From NCBI RefSeq assembly GCF_036670025.1, contig NZ_CP137640.1, positions 902,001-966,000 of the forward strand: DNA of 64,000 bases. Reading direction: 5' to 3'. Source of the stretch: Bacillus_BD oryzisoli. GTDB taxonomy: Bacteria; Bacillota; Bacilli; Bacillales; Cytobacillaceae. A program made the position numbers and the translations under genes. The notes below the pieces were generated by a model. It saw only the letters and a list, made by a program, of their open reading frames with translations, had not been told where the DNA came from and made no database searches. Every line of letters starts with the position of its first letter. The stretch's first letter is position 1. This document shows positions 8,677 through 16,284 of this stretch, piece after piece.

Positions 8677-10281
8677 ATGTTGACTTCAGAAAAACCATTT
8701 GTCCGGGTTAGACGGAAGCTAAAAGAGGCAAAGAATCACGCTACCAGCCAAGATAAAAAATCATTGCTGGTAGAAGATGAATGTAATCCTGTCCATGAAC
8801 TAAAAGAGTATATTCTCAGCTCTTTTGGACAAACAGCTGACTTAATTATGGAGAATGTGAAAATAGCTGAAAACGAGGGAATGTTATTTTATCTAGACAG
8901 TGCGATTGACAAGAGCCAATTACAACAAACCTTATTGAACAAACATACGTATCAGCCAAATTCTCACTTTGATTTAAAGACTGAAGAGGGGATTAGAAAT
9001 TATTGTGAGCAAATGTTTGGCGGCGCAGGTTATAAACTTGTTCAAACAGCAGACGAAGTGATTAAAGAAATGTTAAATGGCAGTTTCACCATTGCTTTCA
9101 AAAGCTTTCCTCTATTTATTTGTATTGGAATGCCCAATTCAAACCTGCGGCAAGTGACTGAGCCAACTTCACAGACCGTTATTAGAGGGCCTAAAGATAG
9201 TTTTGTCGAAGCTTCATCCATTAATCTAACCCTTATACGAAGAAGAATTAGAAATGCGAATCTTCGTTTTGAGGAATTTCATATTGGTAACGAAACAAAA
9301 ACCCAGGTTTATATTGGCTATATGAATAAAATTGCCAATGAAAAAATTGTAGAGGAAGTACGAAAAAGACTTACCAACATAAATGTTTCGGCGATTTTTG
9401 AATCAGGAAATATTGAGGAACTAATTGTCGATAAAACATTAACGGTATTTCCATTAGCCTTTAATACGGAGCGCCCGGATACAGTAGCTGGGCAAATACT
9501 GGAAGGGAAAATTTGTATTATTGTCGACGGTACCCCGTTTGCCTTACTTGTACCGGCAGTTTTTACCGACTTTTTTATTTCCTCAGAGGATTATTATCAT
9601 CATTATTCGATATCGAGTTTTCTTCGATTGATCAGATATATTTCCTTTATGATCGTCCTGATCGTTCCTTCTGCATATGTCGGAATATTAACCTACCATG
9701 CAGAATTAGTGCCCACCCAGCTGTTGATTAAAATAATGGCTCAGCGTGAGGGGGTACCGTTTCCGGCGGTTGTTGAAGTGTTAATTATGGAATTTACCTT
9801 TGAAATATTAAGGGAGGCAGGAATTAGAATGCCGAGAGCTGTCGGGCAGACGGTTTCTATTGTCGGAGCGCTTGTGATTGGGCAGGCAGCCGCAGAAGCA
9901 GGGCTTATTTCCAACCTTATGGTCATCATTGTGGCCATTACGGCAACTGCTAATTTCGTAGCTCCTGTCTATAGTCTATCGGCAGCGACAAGAATCTTAA
10001 GGCTAATCTTAATTCCAATAGCCGGTTTTTTAGGGCTTTATGGGGTTTTGCTTGGCTTAGTCGTGATGGTTGCCCATTTAGCTTCTTTAAGATCATTTGG
10101 TGTGCCATATTTGGCACCGATTGCACCTCTTAGCATAAAGGACCAAAGGGATGTATTTATTCGCTTTCCATATTGGGGAATGAGAAGAAGGCCGAGTTAT
10201 TTACGGACAGCTGAACCTATTAAGCAACAGAAGACAGGCTCCAATACCCCTCCTGATATGCAAAGGAGGAATGATGGATGA
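8677..10281 (+). CDS. Spore germination protein, GerAA/GerKA family (A subunit)
   Basis: A 534-residue A subunit. A soluble N-terminal region of about 300 residues is followed by about five membrane helices (residues 310-480), then a short tail. The family landmark GAGIRMPRAVGQTVSIVG is nearly intact (EAGIRMPRAVGQ), and ERPDTVAGQILEG is also typical. A subunits oligomerise into a nutrient-gated channel in the inner spore membrane. GGGGTGAG precedes the start. The stop overlaps the C-subunit start by four bases (ATGA), showing translational coupling. Confidence 0.93.
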   Translation: MLTSEKPFVRVRRKLKEAKNHATSQDKKSLLVEDECNPVHELKEYILSSFGQTADLIMENVKIAENEGMLFYLDSAIDKSQLQQTLLNKHTYQPNSHFDLKTEEGIRNYCEQMFGGAGYKLVQTADEVIKEMLNGSFTIAFKSFPLFICIGMPNSNLRQVTEPTSQTVIRGPKDSFVEASSINLTLIRRRIRNANLRFEEFHIGNETKTQVYIGYMNKIANEKIVEEVRKRLTNINVSAIFESGNIEELIVDKTLTVFPLAFNTERPDTVAGQILEGKICIIVDGTPFALLVPAVFTDFFISSEDYYHHYSISSFLRLIRYISFMIVLIVPSAYVGILTYHAELVPTQLLIKIMAQREGVPFPAVVEVLIMEFTFEILREAGIRMPRAVGQTVSIVGALVIGQAAAEAGLISNLMVIIVAITATANFVAPVYSLSAATRILRLILIPIAGFLGLYGVLLGLVVMVAHLASLRSFGVPYLAPIAPLSIKDQRDVFIRFPYWGMRRRPSYLRTAEPIKQQKTGSNTPPDMQRRNDG

Positions 10282-11474
10282 AAAAGAAAGGTTTATGTTT
10301 TGTATTATTGTTTCATTTGCTGTTTTTAGCTGGCTGCTGGGATCAAAGAGAGCTTTCACTGGTATCAATGGCAATAGGAATGGCGGTTGATGTAGGAGAA
10401 AATAGCCTATATAAAATAACCATAGAGGCAATTAATCCGGCCGAACTCAATGAACAAACAGCGAGCGGGAATGCACCTTCTGTTGTTTTCACCTTAGAAG
10501 GAAATACAATGGCGGAGATCGCGCATAAAATGAATATTGGCTTTTCGAAAGCCTTGATTTATTCCCATATGAAGACGGTTATCATCAGTAAAGCAATTGC
10601 AGAAAAAGGAATGCTGGAATTTATCGATTTTCTTGAACGAAATAGGGAAATAAGGGATGACTTTAATTTTATTATGGTGGATGAAGGCAAAGCTGCAGAT
10701 GTATTAAAGGTTCTATATACCATTCAGAAATCCTCCTCATTAAAACTTACAAGACAGTTGAAAACTGGAGCACAGCTTTGGGGATCTGACCCTGATATCC
10801 GCTTAACTGACTTTATTAATGCTTTTACATCATCGGGACGCCAGCCAATCATGGCTGCTGTTCATATCAGCGGGGATCCTAAAAAAGGCGCAAGTATGGA
10901 TAATCTGAAAAAATCTGAGCTAGATTCAGTCGTTGAAATCCATTCACTGGCCATGTTTCGAAATGAGAAATTAGTCGGCACCCTTCCGGTCGAAGAAACG
11001 AGAGATTACTTATGGACACAAAATAAGATCAAAACGACTATTGTTAGTGTACCATGTGGAAATGATAACTATTTGGCGCTAAGATTGATTCATTCGCGGA
11101 CAAAAATAAAAGCGGATATTCAAAATGGAAAGCCGCATATTCAACTTTCGATAAGAGCAGAAGGCTATTTGAATGGAAACTTTTGCGGTCCATACCCGTT
11201 AAATGAATCAAGTACTTATTTAGAATTTGAAAAGAGAGCCGAAGACTATTTGAAAGAACGCATAAGCCATTTGATTAATATAGTTCAAAAGGACTATGGA
11301 GTGGATATTTTCGGTTTTGGTGAAGACTTAGAAAGGCAAAATCCGAAAAAATATAAAGAGTTTCAAAAAAATTGGGATGAAGCCTTTCAACAGGCACAAA
11401 TAGATGTAGAAACAGATGTAAAAATAAGAAGGGCAGGCTTATCTTCAAAAGGACCTTTATTAAGAGAAAAATAA
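10278..11474 (+). CDS. Spore germination lipoprotein, GerAC/GerKC family (C subunit)
   Basis: 398 residues with a lipoprotein signal: a basic start, a hydrophobic core and lipobox LAGC (Cys at about residue 20) followed by WDQRELS, the family hallmark. The body has the GerAC N-terminal domain (SMAIGMAVD) and the C-terminal domain with YPLNESSTY. The lipoprotein sits on the outer face of the inner spore membrane and is needed for receptor function. Its SD (AAAGGAGGA) lies inside the end of the A-subunit gene. It is the last gene of the operon, followed by a modest terminator. Confidence 0.92.
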   Translation: MKKKGLCFVLLFHLLFLAGCWDQRELSLVSMAIGMAVDVGENSLYKITIEAINPAELNEQTASGNAPSVVFTLEGNTMAEIAHKMNIGFSKALIYSHMKTVIISKAIAEKGMLEFIDFLERNREIRDDFNFIMVDEGKAADVLKVLYTIQKSSSLKLTRQLKTGAQLWGSDPDIRLTDFINAFTSSGRQPIMAAVHISGDPKKGASMDNLKKSELDSVVEIHSLAMFRNEKLVGTLPVEETRDYLWTQNKIKTTIVSVPCGNDNYLALRLIHSRTKIKADIQNGKPHIQLSIRAEGYLNGNFCGPYPLNESSTYLEFEKRAEDYLKERISHLINIVQKDYGVDIFGFGEDLERQNPKKYKEFQKNWDEAFQQAQIDVETDVKIRRAGLSSKGPLLREK

Positions 11475-11499
11475 TTTTATGTTAAGACATTCAAATGGT

Positions 11500-11528
11500 A
11501 GAGGGTATCAATAAGGAACTCTCTTTTT
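11500..11528 (+). terminator. Terminator after first germination operon
   Basis: AGAGGGT pairs with ACTCTCT (one G-T pair) across an 11-base loop and is followed by TTTTT. The stem is short, so strength is uncertain. Confidence 0.5.
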
Positions 11529-11607
11529 GATATTTTTGATAAAGAAAGAACCTTCTTAAAAATAGTGATAGAATTAAAGGATATGATACGAAAGAGTTTA
11601 TTTTATT

Positions 11608-12250
11608 ATGGGAAGGCAGTCGAAAATAGTGAATTTGAAACGAAAATTTTACACCAGACAAAGAAGCAAAATCGAAACATCAAAAGCAAAATTACACCTA
11701 TCTATTAAACTTCTGCATTTACCTTCATCGATTTAGATGAACTGGAAGGTTATTACCAGGGAAATGGGAATTATCTATACTCACGTGTAAGCAATCCAAA
11801 TACAGACGAGCTTGGTGAAGCCGTTGGAAGTGGCACCGGTCGGGGTTGCTTCATCTTCCGGTCTTTCCGCTATTTTAGCAGGCCTTTTAGCTGTTGTAAA
11901 AAGCGGCGACCATATTGTTGCTGCTGCTGCGTGATCACTCGTTGGTAAAGCATGTTTATTATCATTTTGAGCATGGGGAAAATGGCTTCGGTGCCATCGT
12001 TACAATAGAACTTCAGGAAACAGTTGATATCAATAAGTTTTTCCGCAAGCTTTCATGGGTAAAAATCGCGCCAACACTAGCAGGGGTTCAGACCATTGTT
12101 ACACATCCTTTAACCACCTCACACCGGGCATTGCCGAGGGAGGCGCAGAAAGGGCTGGGAATAACAATGGGTCTCGTTCGTATTTCTGTAGGGATTGAAG
12201 CGGCAGAAGATATAATTGAAGTATTTTCACAAGCATTGGAAAATGCTTAA
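11608..12250 (+). pseudogene. Decayed Cys/Met-metabolism PLP enzyme (cystathionine gamma-synthase/lyase-like)
   Basis: Fragments of one enzyme appear in several frames. A recognisable N-terminal part (ETKILHQTKKQNRNIKS) runs into an in-frame TAA at about 11708, between PIY and TSAFTF, where a Gln codon would be expected. It continues through YLYSRVSNPNTDELGEAV, then a frameshift near 11826, then VGVASSSGLSAILAGLL to a TGA at about 11932. After that the C-terminal domain (TLAGVQTIVTHPLTTSH) runs to 12250. The central part of the fold, including the PLP lysine, is missing. This is clear decay: a nonsense codon, frameshifts and an internal deletion. Confidence 0.85.
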
Positions 12251-12254
12251 TCCA

Positions 12255-12283
12255 AAACTAAGGAGAAATCCTTAGTTTTTTTA
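12255..12283 (+). terminator. Terminator after PLP-enzyme pseudogene
   Basis: A perfect 10-bp stem AAACTAAGGA/TCCTTAGTTT with a GAAA loop, followed by T7. It is retained although the gene has decayed. Confidence 0.9.
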
Positions 12284-12295
12284 TGTTCACAAAGA

Positions 12296-12321
12296 GTCTG
12301 AACTCGTCTACGGCTCAAGAC
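12296..12321 (+). promoter_or_regulatory. Candidate LiaR operator
   Basis: An imperfect 26-base inverted repeat (GTCT...CGT..ACG...AGAC, 16 of 26 positions symmetric) ends 4 bases before the -35 box of the liaI promoter. That is where a NarL-type activator such as LiaR would bind. The site is inferred from symmetry and position only. Confidence 0.45.
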
Positions 12322-12325
12322 CTAT

Positions 12326-12354
12326 TTGAAAATACATTTTAGGTTCGTTATAGG
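12326..12354 (+). promoter_or_regulatory. Sigma-A promoter of liaIH
   Basis: TTGAAA (12326-12331), a 17-base spacer and TATAGG (12349-12354), upstream of the liaI start at 12403 and directly downstream of the inverted repeat. Confidence 0.6.
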
Positions 12355-12402
12355 AAATTCGTGAAAAAGGTAAGATGTAATCAAGAAAGGAGGCAACAAA
12401 AA

Positions 12403-12747
12403 ATGAAAAAATTTGGGTTGCTTTTAGCTGGAGGTATCGCTGCAATTGTTTTACTGCACAATCTTGGACCGATGGTAGGGTTGGTGATTAGTCTTGCGAT
12501 TCTCTACTTTGTCGTCAAACAATTCTTAAAGACTGATTCCATCTTAATGAAAATCGGTTGGGGTATCCTTGGTTTCGTTGCTTTAATGGCATCAGCCTCA
12601 AATGTCCCAGCAATTCTAGGAATTGCAGCTGTATACGTACTATATGTTGTTTATAAAAATTGGAATAAACCAAAGAACATCATCGAAAAAAGTGATGACC
12701 CGTTTGTCAATTTCGAAAAGCAATGGTCACAACTAAATAAATACTAA
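12403..12747 (+). CDS. liaI: LiaI-like small membrane protein of the envelope-stress operon
   Basis: 114 residues with about three to four hydrophobic helices and a charged C-terminal tail (KNIIEKSDDPFVNFEKQW). The frame is open from a GTG at 12361, but a near-perfect SD (AGAAAGGAGG) lies just before the ATG at 12403. It precedes a PspA/IM30 homologue and is followed by liaFSR, so by position it is the membrane anchor for LiaH. It is longer than the LiaI I recall from B. subtilis, and sequence similarity is not obvious, so the name rests on context. Confidence 0.7.
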   Translation: MKKFGLLLAGGIAAIVLLHNLGPMVGLVISLAILYFVVKQFLKTDSILMKIGWGILGFVALMASASNVPAILGIAAVYVLYVVYKNWNKPKNIIEKSDDPFVNFEKQWSQLNKY

Positions 12748-12776
12748 AAACACTTATAACAAAAGGAGAGATAAAA

Positions 12777-13439
12777 ATGGCAAATTTATTTACCCGTTTA
12801 AAAAATACGATAATGGCAGATTTACATGAGGCGATTGATCATAAGGAACAAAAAAATCCAATTGCTCTTTTGAATCATTATTTACGTCAATGTGAACTGG
12901 AAACGGAAAAAGTCCGCAAGCTTTTGGAAAGACAGTATCGTTTGAAGGATGAATTTAACCATGAATACCAGCATGCTGCTGAGATGGCGTCAAAACGCAG
13001 ATCTCAAGCAGAGGTTGCTTCCCAAGCAGGTGAAATAGAGCTTTATCAGTATGCTGCCAATGAACAGCAGCATTTCGAGGAGCGTGCCTCGCGTATTAAC
13101 GATCTGATGACTCAAGCAAACGTACAGCTTTCAGACCTGGAGCAAAAATATGAACTCATGAAGCACAAGCTTAAGGATATGAACATCCGCCGCTTGGAAT
13201 TAATGGGCAGAGAAAATGTCACACGTGCCCAGCATAAAATGAATCAGGTTCTTGATAACCAAGCATACACCAATAGCTCTTACTCTCGTTTTCAGGAGAT
13301 TGAAACATATCTAGACCGTTTAGAGCAAAATGTAAATCGTTCTTACTATCAAAACACAATCGATGAAAGAATTGCCCAGCTTGAAAAACAAAATCAAACA
13401 TTGAAGCAGGATAAAGAAGAAACAAGTTCAATTTCATAA
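12777..13439 (+). CDS. liaH: LiaH, PspA/IM30-family phage-shock protein
   Basis: 220 residues of almost continuous alpha-helical coiled coil, starting MANLFTRLKNTIMADLHEAID, typical of PspA/IM30 proteins. Members form large ring or rod oligomers that protect the cytoplasmic membrane under cell-wall antibiotic stress. It starts 29 bp after liaI behind AAAGGAGAG. A strong terminator follows, so most transcription probably stops here, giving a large excess of LiaI and LiaH over LiaFSR. Confidence 0.92.
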   Translation: MANLFTRLKNTIMADLHEAIDHKEQKNPIALLNHYLRQCELETEKVRKLLERQYRLKDEFNHEYQHAAEMASKRRSQAEVASQAGEIELYQYAANEQQHFEERASRINDLMTQANVQLSDLEQKYELMKHKLKDMNIRRLELMGRENVTRAQHKMNQVLDNQAYTNSSYSRFQEIETYLDRLEQNVNRSYYQNTIDERIAQLEKQNQTLKQDKEETSSIS

Positions 13440-13452
13440 GAGAAACTGTTAT

Positions 13453-13485
13453 TCTAAAAAGGCGTAGGTATCTGCGCCTTTTTAG
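13453..13485 (+). terminator. Terminator between liaH and liaF
   Basis: A 12-bp stem TCTAAAAAGGCG/CGCCTTTTTAGA with the T run inside the 3' arm. Partial read-through would supply liaFSR. Confidence 0.85.
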
Positions 13486-13507
13486 AAACATCAGGACAAA
13501 AGATAGA

Positions 13508-13628
13508 TGTCTAGCTCAAGAAGCCATCGGCTCGAGTCATAAGATAATCCGTCAAGGAGGTTAAAGAACAACCTCCATGCCGGCTCGTCTTATGCAGTCG
13601 CCGAAAAGCGGGCGGCTTCCCCTTTTCG
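13508..13628. repeat. Interspersed structured Bacillaceae repeat (TGTCTAGCTC... element)
   Basis: A noncoding stretch that begins TGTCTAGCTC and contains nested inverted repeats: GGAGGTT/AACCTCC (13556-13576), CATAAGA/TCTTATG around it, and an outer AGCC/GGCT arm. I recall sequences of this form between genes in many Bacillus and Geobacillus genomes. Only one copy is in this window, placed between liaH and liaF. Confidence 0.65.
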
Positions 13629-13662
13629 ATATTCCTATCATAACAAGAAGGGAGGAATACAG

Positions 13663-14403
13663 TTGCTGAAAAAATTAAAAAGTGACTATCTTAGCTGGAT
13701 TGTTTTAATTGGTGCCTTTTTTGTTTTATTAGATGTATTTTTCTTTAACCGCGGCTTAATATTCTCCCTTATTGTTGCGATAGGAATGGTGTACTTAGGG
13801 AGAAAGCGAATGCCGAAAAAAACTGGAAAACTTTTGTTTTGGGCAGGACTTTTTCTATTGTTTGTCAATGTAATTAGCATGATTGCGGTTAAGTTCTTCT
13901 TGATGGCGCTGCTTTGCTTCTTAATTTTTCAATATGCAAACAGAAAGCAGAAGCAGCATACCATTATCCCGATTATGAACGAACACCATGATAACGACGG
14001 TCTTCGCGGTGAGACGATCATGAAAGAACAGCCTCTTTTTCAAAACCGCTTATTTGGTCATCAACGAACACCAGATCATGTGTATGAATGGAATGATGTG
14101 AATATACAATGTGGTGTTGGAGATAGTCTGATCGATTTAAGTAATACGGTATTGCCAAAAGGTGAGTCTATCATTTTTATCCGTAACATTATGGGAAAAG
14201 TAACGGTCCTCATCCCATATGATGTAGAGGTGAGTATTCATCATTCTGTCTTTTTTGGCTCGGCAAGAATTTTAGATTTTTACGAAACATCTTTAGTCAA
14301 TCGATTAATAAATGTCGAGACGTCAAATTATGAACAAACAGATCAGAAGGTGAAGATTTTCACTTCAATGTTGATTGGTGATATTGAGGTGAAACGCGTA
14401 TGA
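13663..14403 (+). CDS. liaF: LiaF, inhibitor of the LiaRS two-component system
   Basis: 246 residues with a TTG start behind AAGGGAGGAA. Four hydrophobic segments lie in the first 110 residues. The C-terminal soluble beta-rich domain of the cell-wall-active-antibiotic response family (DUF2154-like) covers about 150-246, with ILPKGESIIFIRNIMGKV and a terminal LIGDIEVKRV. LiaF holds LiaS in the off state without stress. Its stop overlaps the liaS start by four bases (ATGA). No liaG gene lies in front of it, unlike B. subtilis as I recall it. Confidence 0.9.
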   Translation: MLKKLKSDYLSWIVLIGAFFVLLDVFFFNRGLIFSLIVAIGMVYLGRKRMPKKTGKLLFWAGLFLLFVNVISMIAVKFFLMALLCFLIFQYANRKQKQHTIIPIMNEHHDNDGLRGETIMKEQPLFQNRLFGHQRTPDHVYEWNDVNIQCGVGDSLIDLSNTVLPKGESIIFIRNIMGKVTVLIPYDVEVSIHHSVFFGSARILDFYETSLVNRLINVETSNYEQTDQKVKIFTSMLIGDIEVKRV

Positions 14404-15440
14404 GCATTATTTTACGTCATGTTCTCATCGGTACGTGTCTGTCTCTGTTCATCTTCATCTTTGTGACAGGTGAAACGTTTACTGTTTTTCCGCTTTTAAA
14501 CTGGAGTGATTTATGGGAACGAGATGTCTTGGATATCCCCTTTATATTATTTGTTCCAAGTGTCAGTATTGTGATTGGTATCACGTTTGGTGCTTTTTCA
14601 GGTCTTTATTGGCGAAAACAGCTCCAGGCGATTGACGAACAGCTCCATCAGATTGAGGAAGGAAGACCACTTGAAAAGGATCGTGCTCCATCATCAACTG
14701 AATTGGAATCCATCACAAAACGGATGGGGAAAATTCAAAGACAAATCGCCGAGCAGGCAAAGGTTTCACAGAGGTTAGCAACCGAGGCTGCTGAAGAACA
14801 GGAAAGCCGGATTCAGGAAATCATATCTCAGGAACGTAACCGCCTTGCCCGTGAATTGCACGATTCAGTCAGTCAGCAGCTGTTTGGCGCTTCGATGCTG
14901 ATGTCCGCCATCAATGAAGGAAAGACAAGAGCAGACGACCGCGAAACAAAGCAGCTGAAAATAGTAGAAGAAATGATTCATCAATCACAGCTTGAAATGC
15001 GGGCATTGCTTCTTCATTTACGGCCTGTGGCATTAAAAGGAAAATCACTGCAGGAAGGAATAGAGGAATTACTCATCGAATTAACTCAGAAGGTGAGTAT
15101 GAACATAAAATGGAAAATAGAAGATTTTTCTGTTGAAAAAGGCGTTGAGGATCACTTATTTCGTATTTTGCAGGAATCTGTTTCGAACACGCTTCGCCAT
15201 GCAAAAGCTAGCCACCTCGAGGTACTGCTGATTAGAAGAGATGGTTTTATTATTTTAAGAGTGTCAGATGATGGCATTGGGTTTGATATAGATGAAAACA
15301 AGGCCGGTTCCTACGGTCTGCACAATATGCATGACCGGGCCGTTGAAATCGGAGGCAATTTAAAAATTGTCTCGTTAAAAAATAAAGGAACCCGGCTTGA
15401 AGTCAAAATTCCTGTAATTGAAGGTGAGGATAATGATTAG
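14400..15440 (+). CDS. liaS: LiaS, sensor histidine kinase
   Basis: 346 residues. There are two membrane helices at about 5-25 and 46-68 with only a short extracytoplasmic loop (an intramembrane-sensing kinase). A HAMP-like segment follows, then a HisKA_3 dimerisation domain with phospho-acceptor His154 in RLARELHDSVSQ. The ATPase domain carries the N box (SNTLRHAKASH) and G box (DDGIGFD). It phosphorylates LiaR. The gene overlaps liaF at its start and liaR at its end. Confidence 0.95.
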   Translation: MSIILRHVLIGTCLSLFIFIFVTGETFTVFPLLNWSDLWERDVLDIPFILFVPSVSIVIGITFGAFSGLYWRKQLQAIDEQLHQIEEGRPLEKDRAPSSTELESITKRMGKIQRQIAEQAKVSQRLATEAAEEQESRIQEIISQERNRLARELHDSVSQQLFGASMLMSAINEGKTRADDRETKQLKIVEEMIHQSQLEMRALLLHLRPVALKGKSLQEGIEELLIELTQKVSMNIKWKIEDFSVEKGVEDHLFRILQESVSNTLRHAKASHLEVLLIRRDGFIILRVSDDGIGFDIDENKAGSYGLHNMHDRAVEIGGNLKIVSLKNKGTRLEVKIPVIEGEDND

Positions 15441-16065
15441 AGTATTATTTGTTGATGATCATGAAATGGTGAGAATTGGAGTTTCCTCTTATTTGGCTGC
15501 CCAGCCGGATATGGAAGTAGTTGGGGAAGCTGATAATGGAAAAATAGCGATTGAGTTAGCCCTTTCTCTTAAACCGGATATTATTTTAATGGACTTAGTT
15601 ATGAAGGAAATGGATGGAATTGAAGCGACAAGGCAAATTATTGCCAAATGGCCGGAAGCGAAAATCATTATTGTCACAAGCTTTATCGATGATGAAAAGG
15701 TGTATCCTGCCCTTGAAGCAGGTGCCACAAGCTATATGCTGAAGACGTCAAAGGCCAGTGAGATTGCCGATGCCGTACGTTCTACATACAGTGGTCAATC
15801 GATTTTAGAACCAGAAGTGACCGGGAAAATGATGATGAAAATGCGCCAGAAAAACCACTATGAACTACATGAGGATTTAACAAGCAGGGAAATGGAAATT
15901 CTTCTCCACATGGCCGAAGGTAAAAGCAATCAAGAAATCGCAGATGAGCTATTTATCGCTTTAAAAACGGTCAAAACTCATGTAAGTAATATACTCAGTA
16001 AGCTACAGGTACAAGACCGAACTCAAGCTGTCATTTATGCGTTTAAACATTCACTTGTCAAATAA
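15433..16065 (+). CDS. liaR: LiaR, NarL-family response regulator
   Basis: 210 residues. The receiver domain has acidic pocket VDDHE, phospho-acceptor Asp54 in DIILMDLVM, and Thr and Lys in TSF and LKTS. The C-terminal LuxR-type HTH covers about 145-205 (LTSREMEILLHMAEG, NQEIADELFIALKTVKTH). An upstream in-frame TTG at 15418 lies within the SD, so the ATG at 15433, preceded by AAGGTGAGG, is the start. It overlaps liaS by eight bases. It is expected to activate the liaI promoter at 12326. Confidence 0.95.
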   Translation: MIRVLFVDDHEMVRIGVSSYLAAQPDMEVVGEADNGKIAIELALSLKPDIILMDLVMKEMDGIEATRQIIAKWPEAKIIIVTSFIDDEKVYPALEAGATSYMLKTSKASEIADAVRSTYSGQSILEPEVTGKMMMKMRQKNHYELHEDLTSREMEILLHMAEGKSNQEIADELFIALKTVKTHVSNILSKLQVQDRTQAVIYAFKHSLVK

Positions 16066-16092
16066 AGGGCTGCCGATAGGCAGTCCTTTTTT
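16066..16092 (+). terminator. Terminator of the lia operon
   Basis: AAGGGCTGCC, GATA loop, GGCAGTCCTTTTTT, directly after the liaR stop codon. Confidence 0.88.
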
Positions 16093-16155
16093 ACTGAAAA
16101 TCCATCGATAATTTCTATAGATTATGTCTTATTTTTGAATACGATTTGTCATATT

Positions 16156-16188
16156 TGTGAACATGTGAACAAATGTGATGAAGTGTGA
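16156..16188 (+). promoter_or_regulatory. Four phased TGTGA half sites, candidate ResD-binding region
   Basis: TGTGA occurs at 16156, 16164, 16174 and 16184, the last three 10 bp apart on one face of the helix. Two read (T/A)TGTGAACA, close to the TTGTGAA core I recall for ResD sites in B. subtilis anaerobic promoters. The run ends in the Fnr-like box. Confidence 0.45.
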
Positions 16189-16199
16189 CGAACCTCACA
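16184..16199 (+). promoter_or_regulatory. Fnr/Crp-type box of nirB
   Basis: A perfect TGTGA-N6-TCACA palindrome. Its centre is 41.5 bp upstream of a start predicted from the TAATAT -10 box at 16222-16227, the class II geometry for Fnr activators. This predicts anaerobic induction of nirBD. Confidence 0.65.
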
Positions 16200-16284
16200 A
16201 ATTTTTTAGGGGGAAAACCAGTAATATATAAACATAAAGACGAGATTGTGATTAATTGAACAAATAACATGGGGGGTTGTAACA

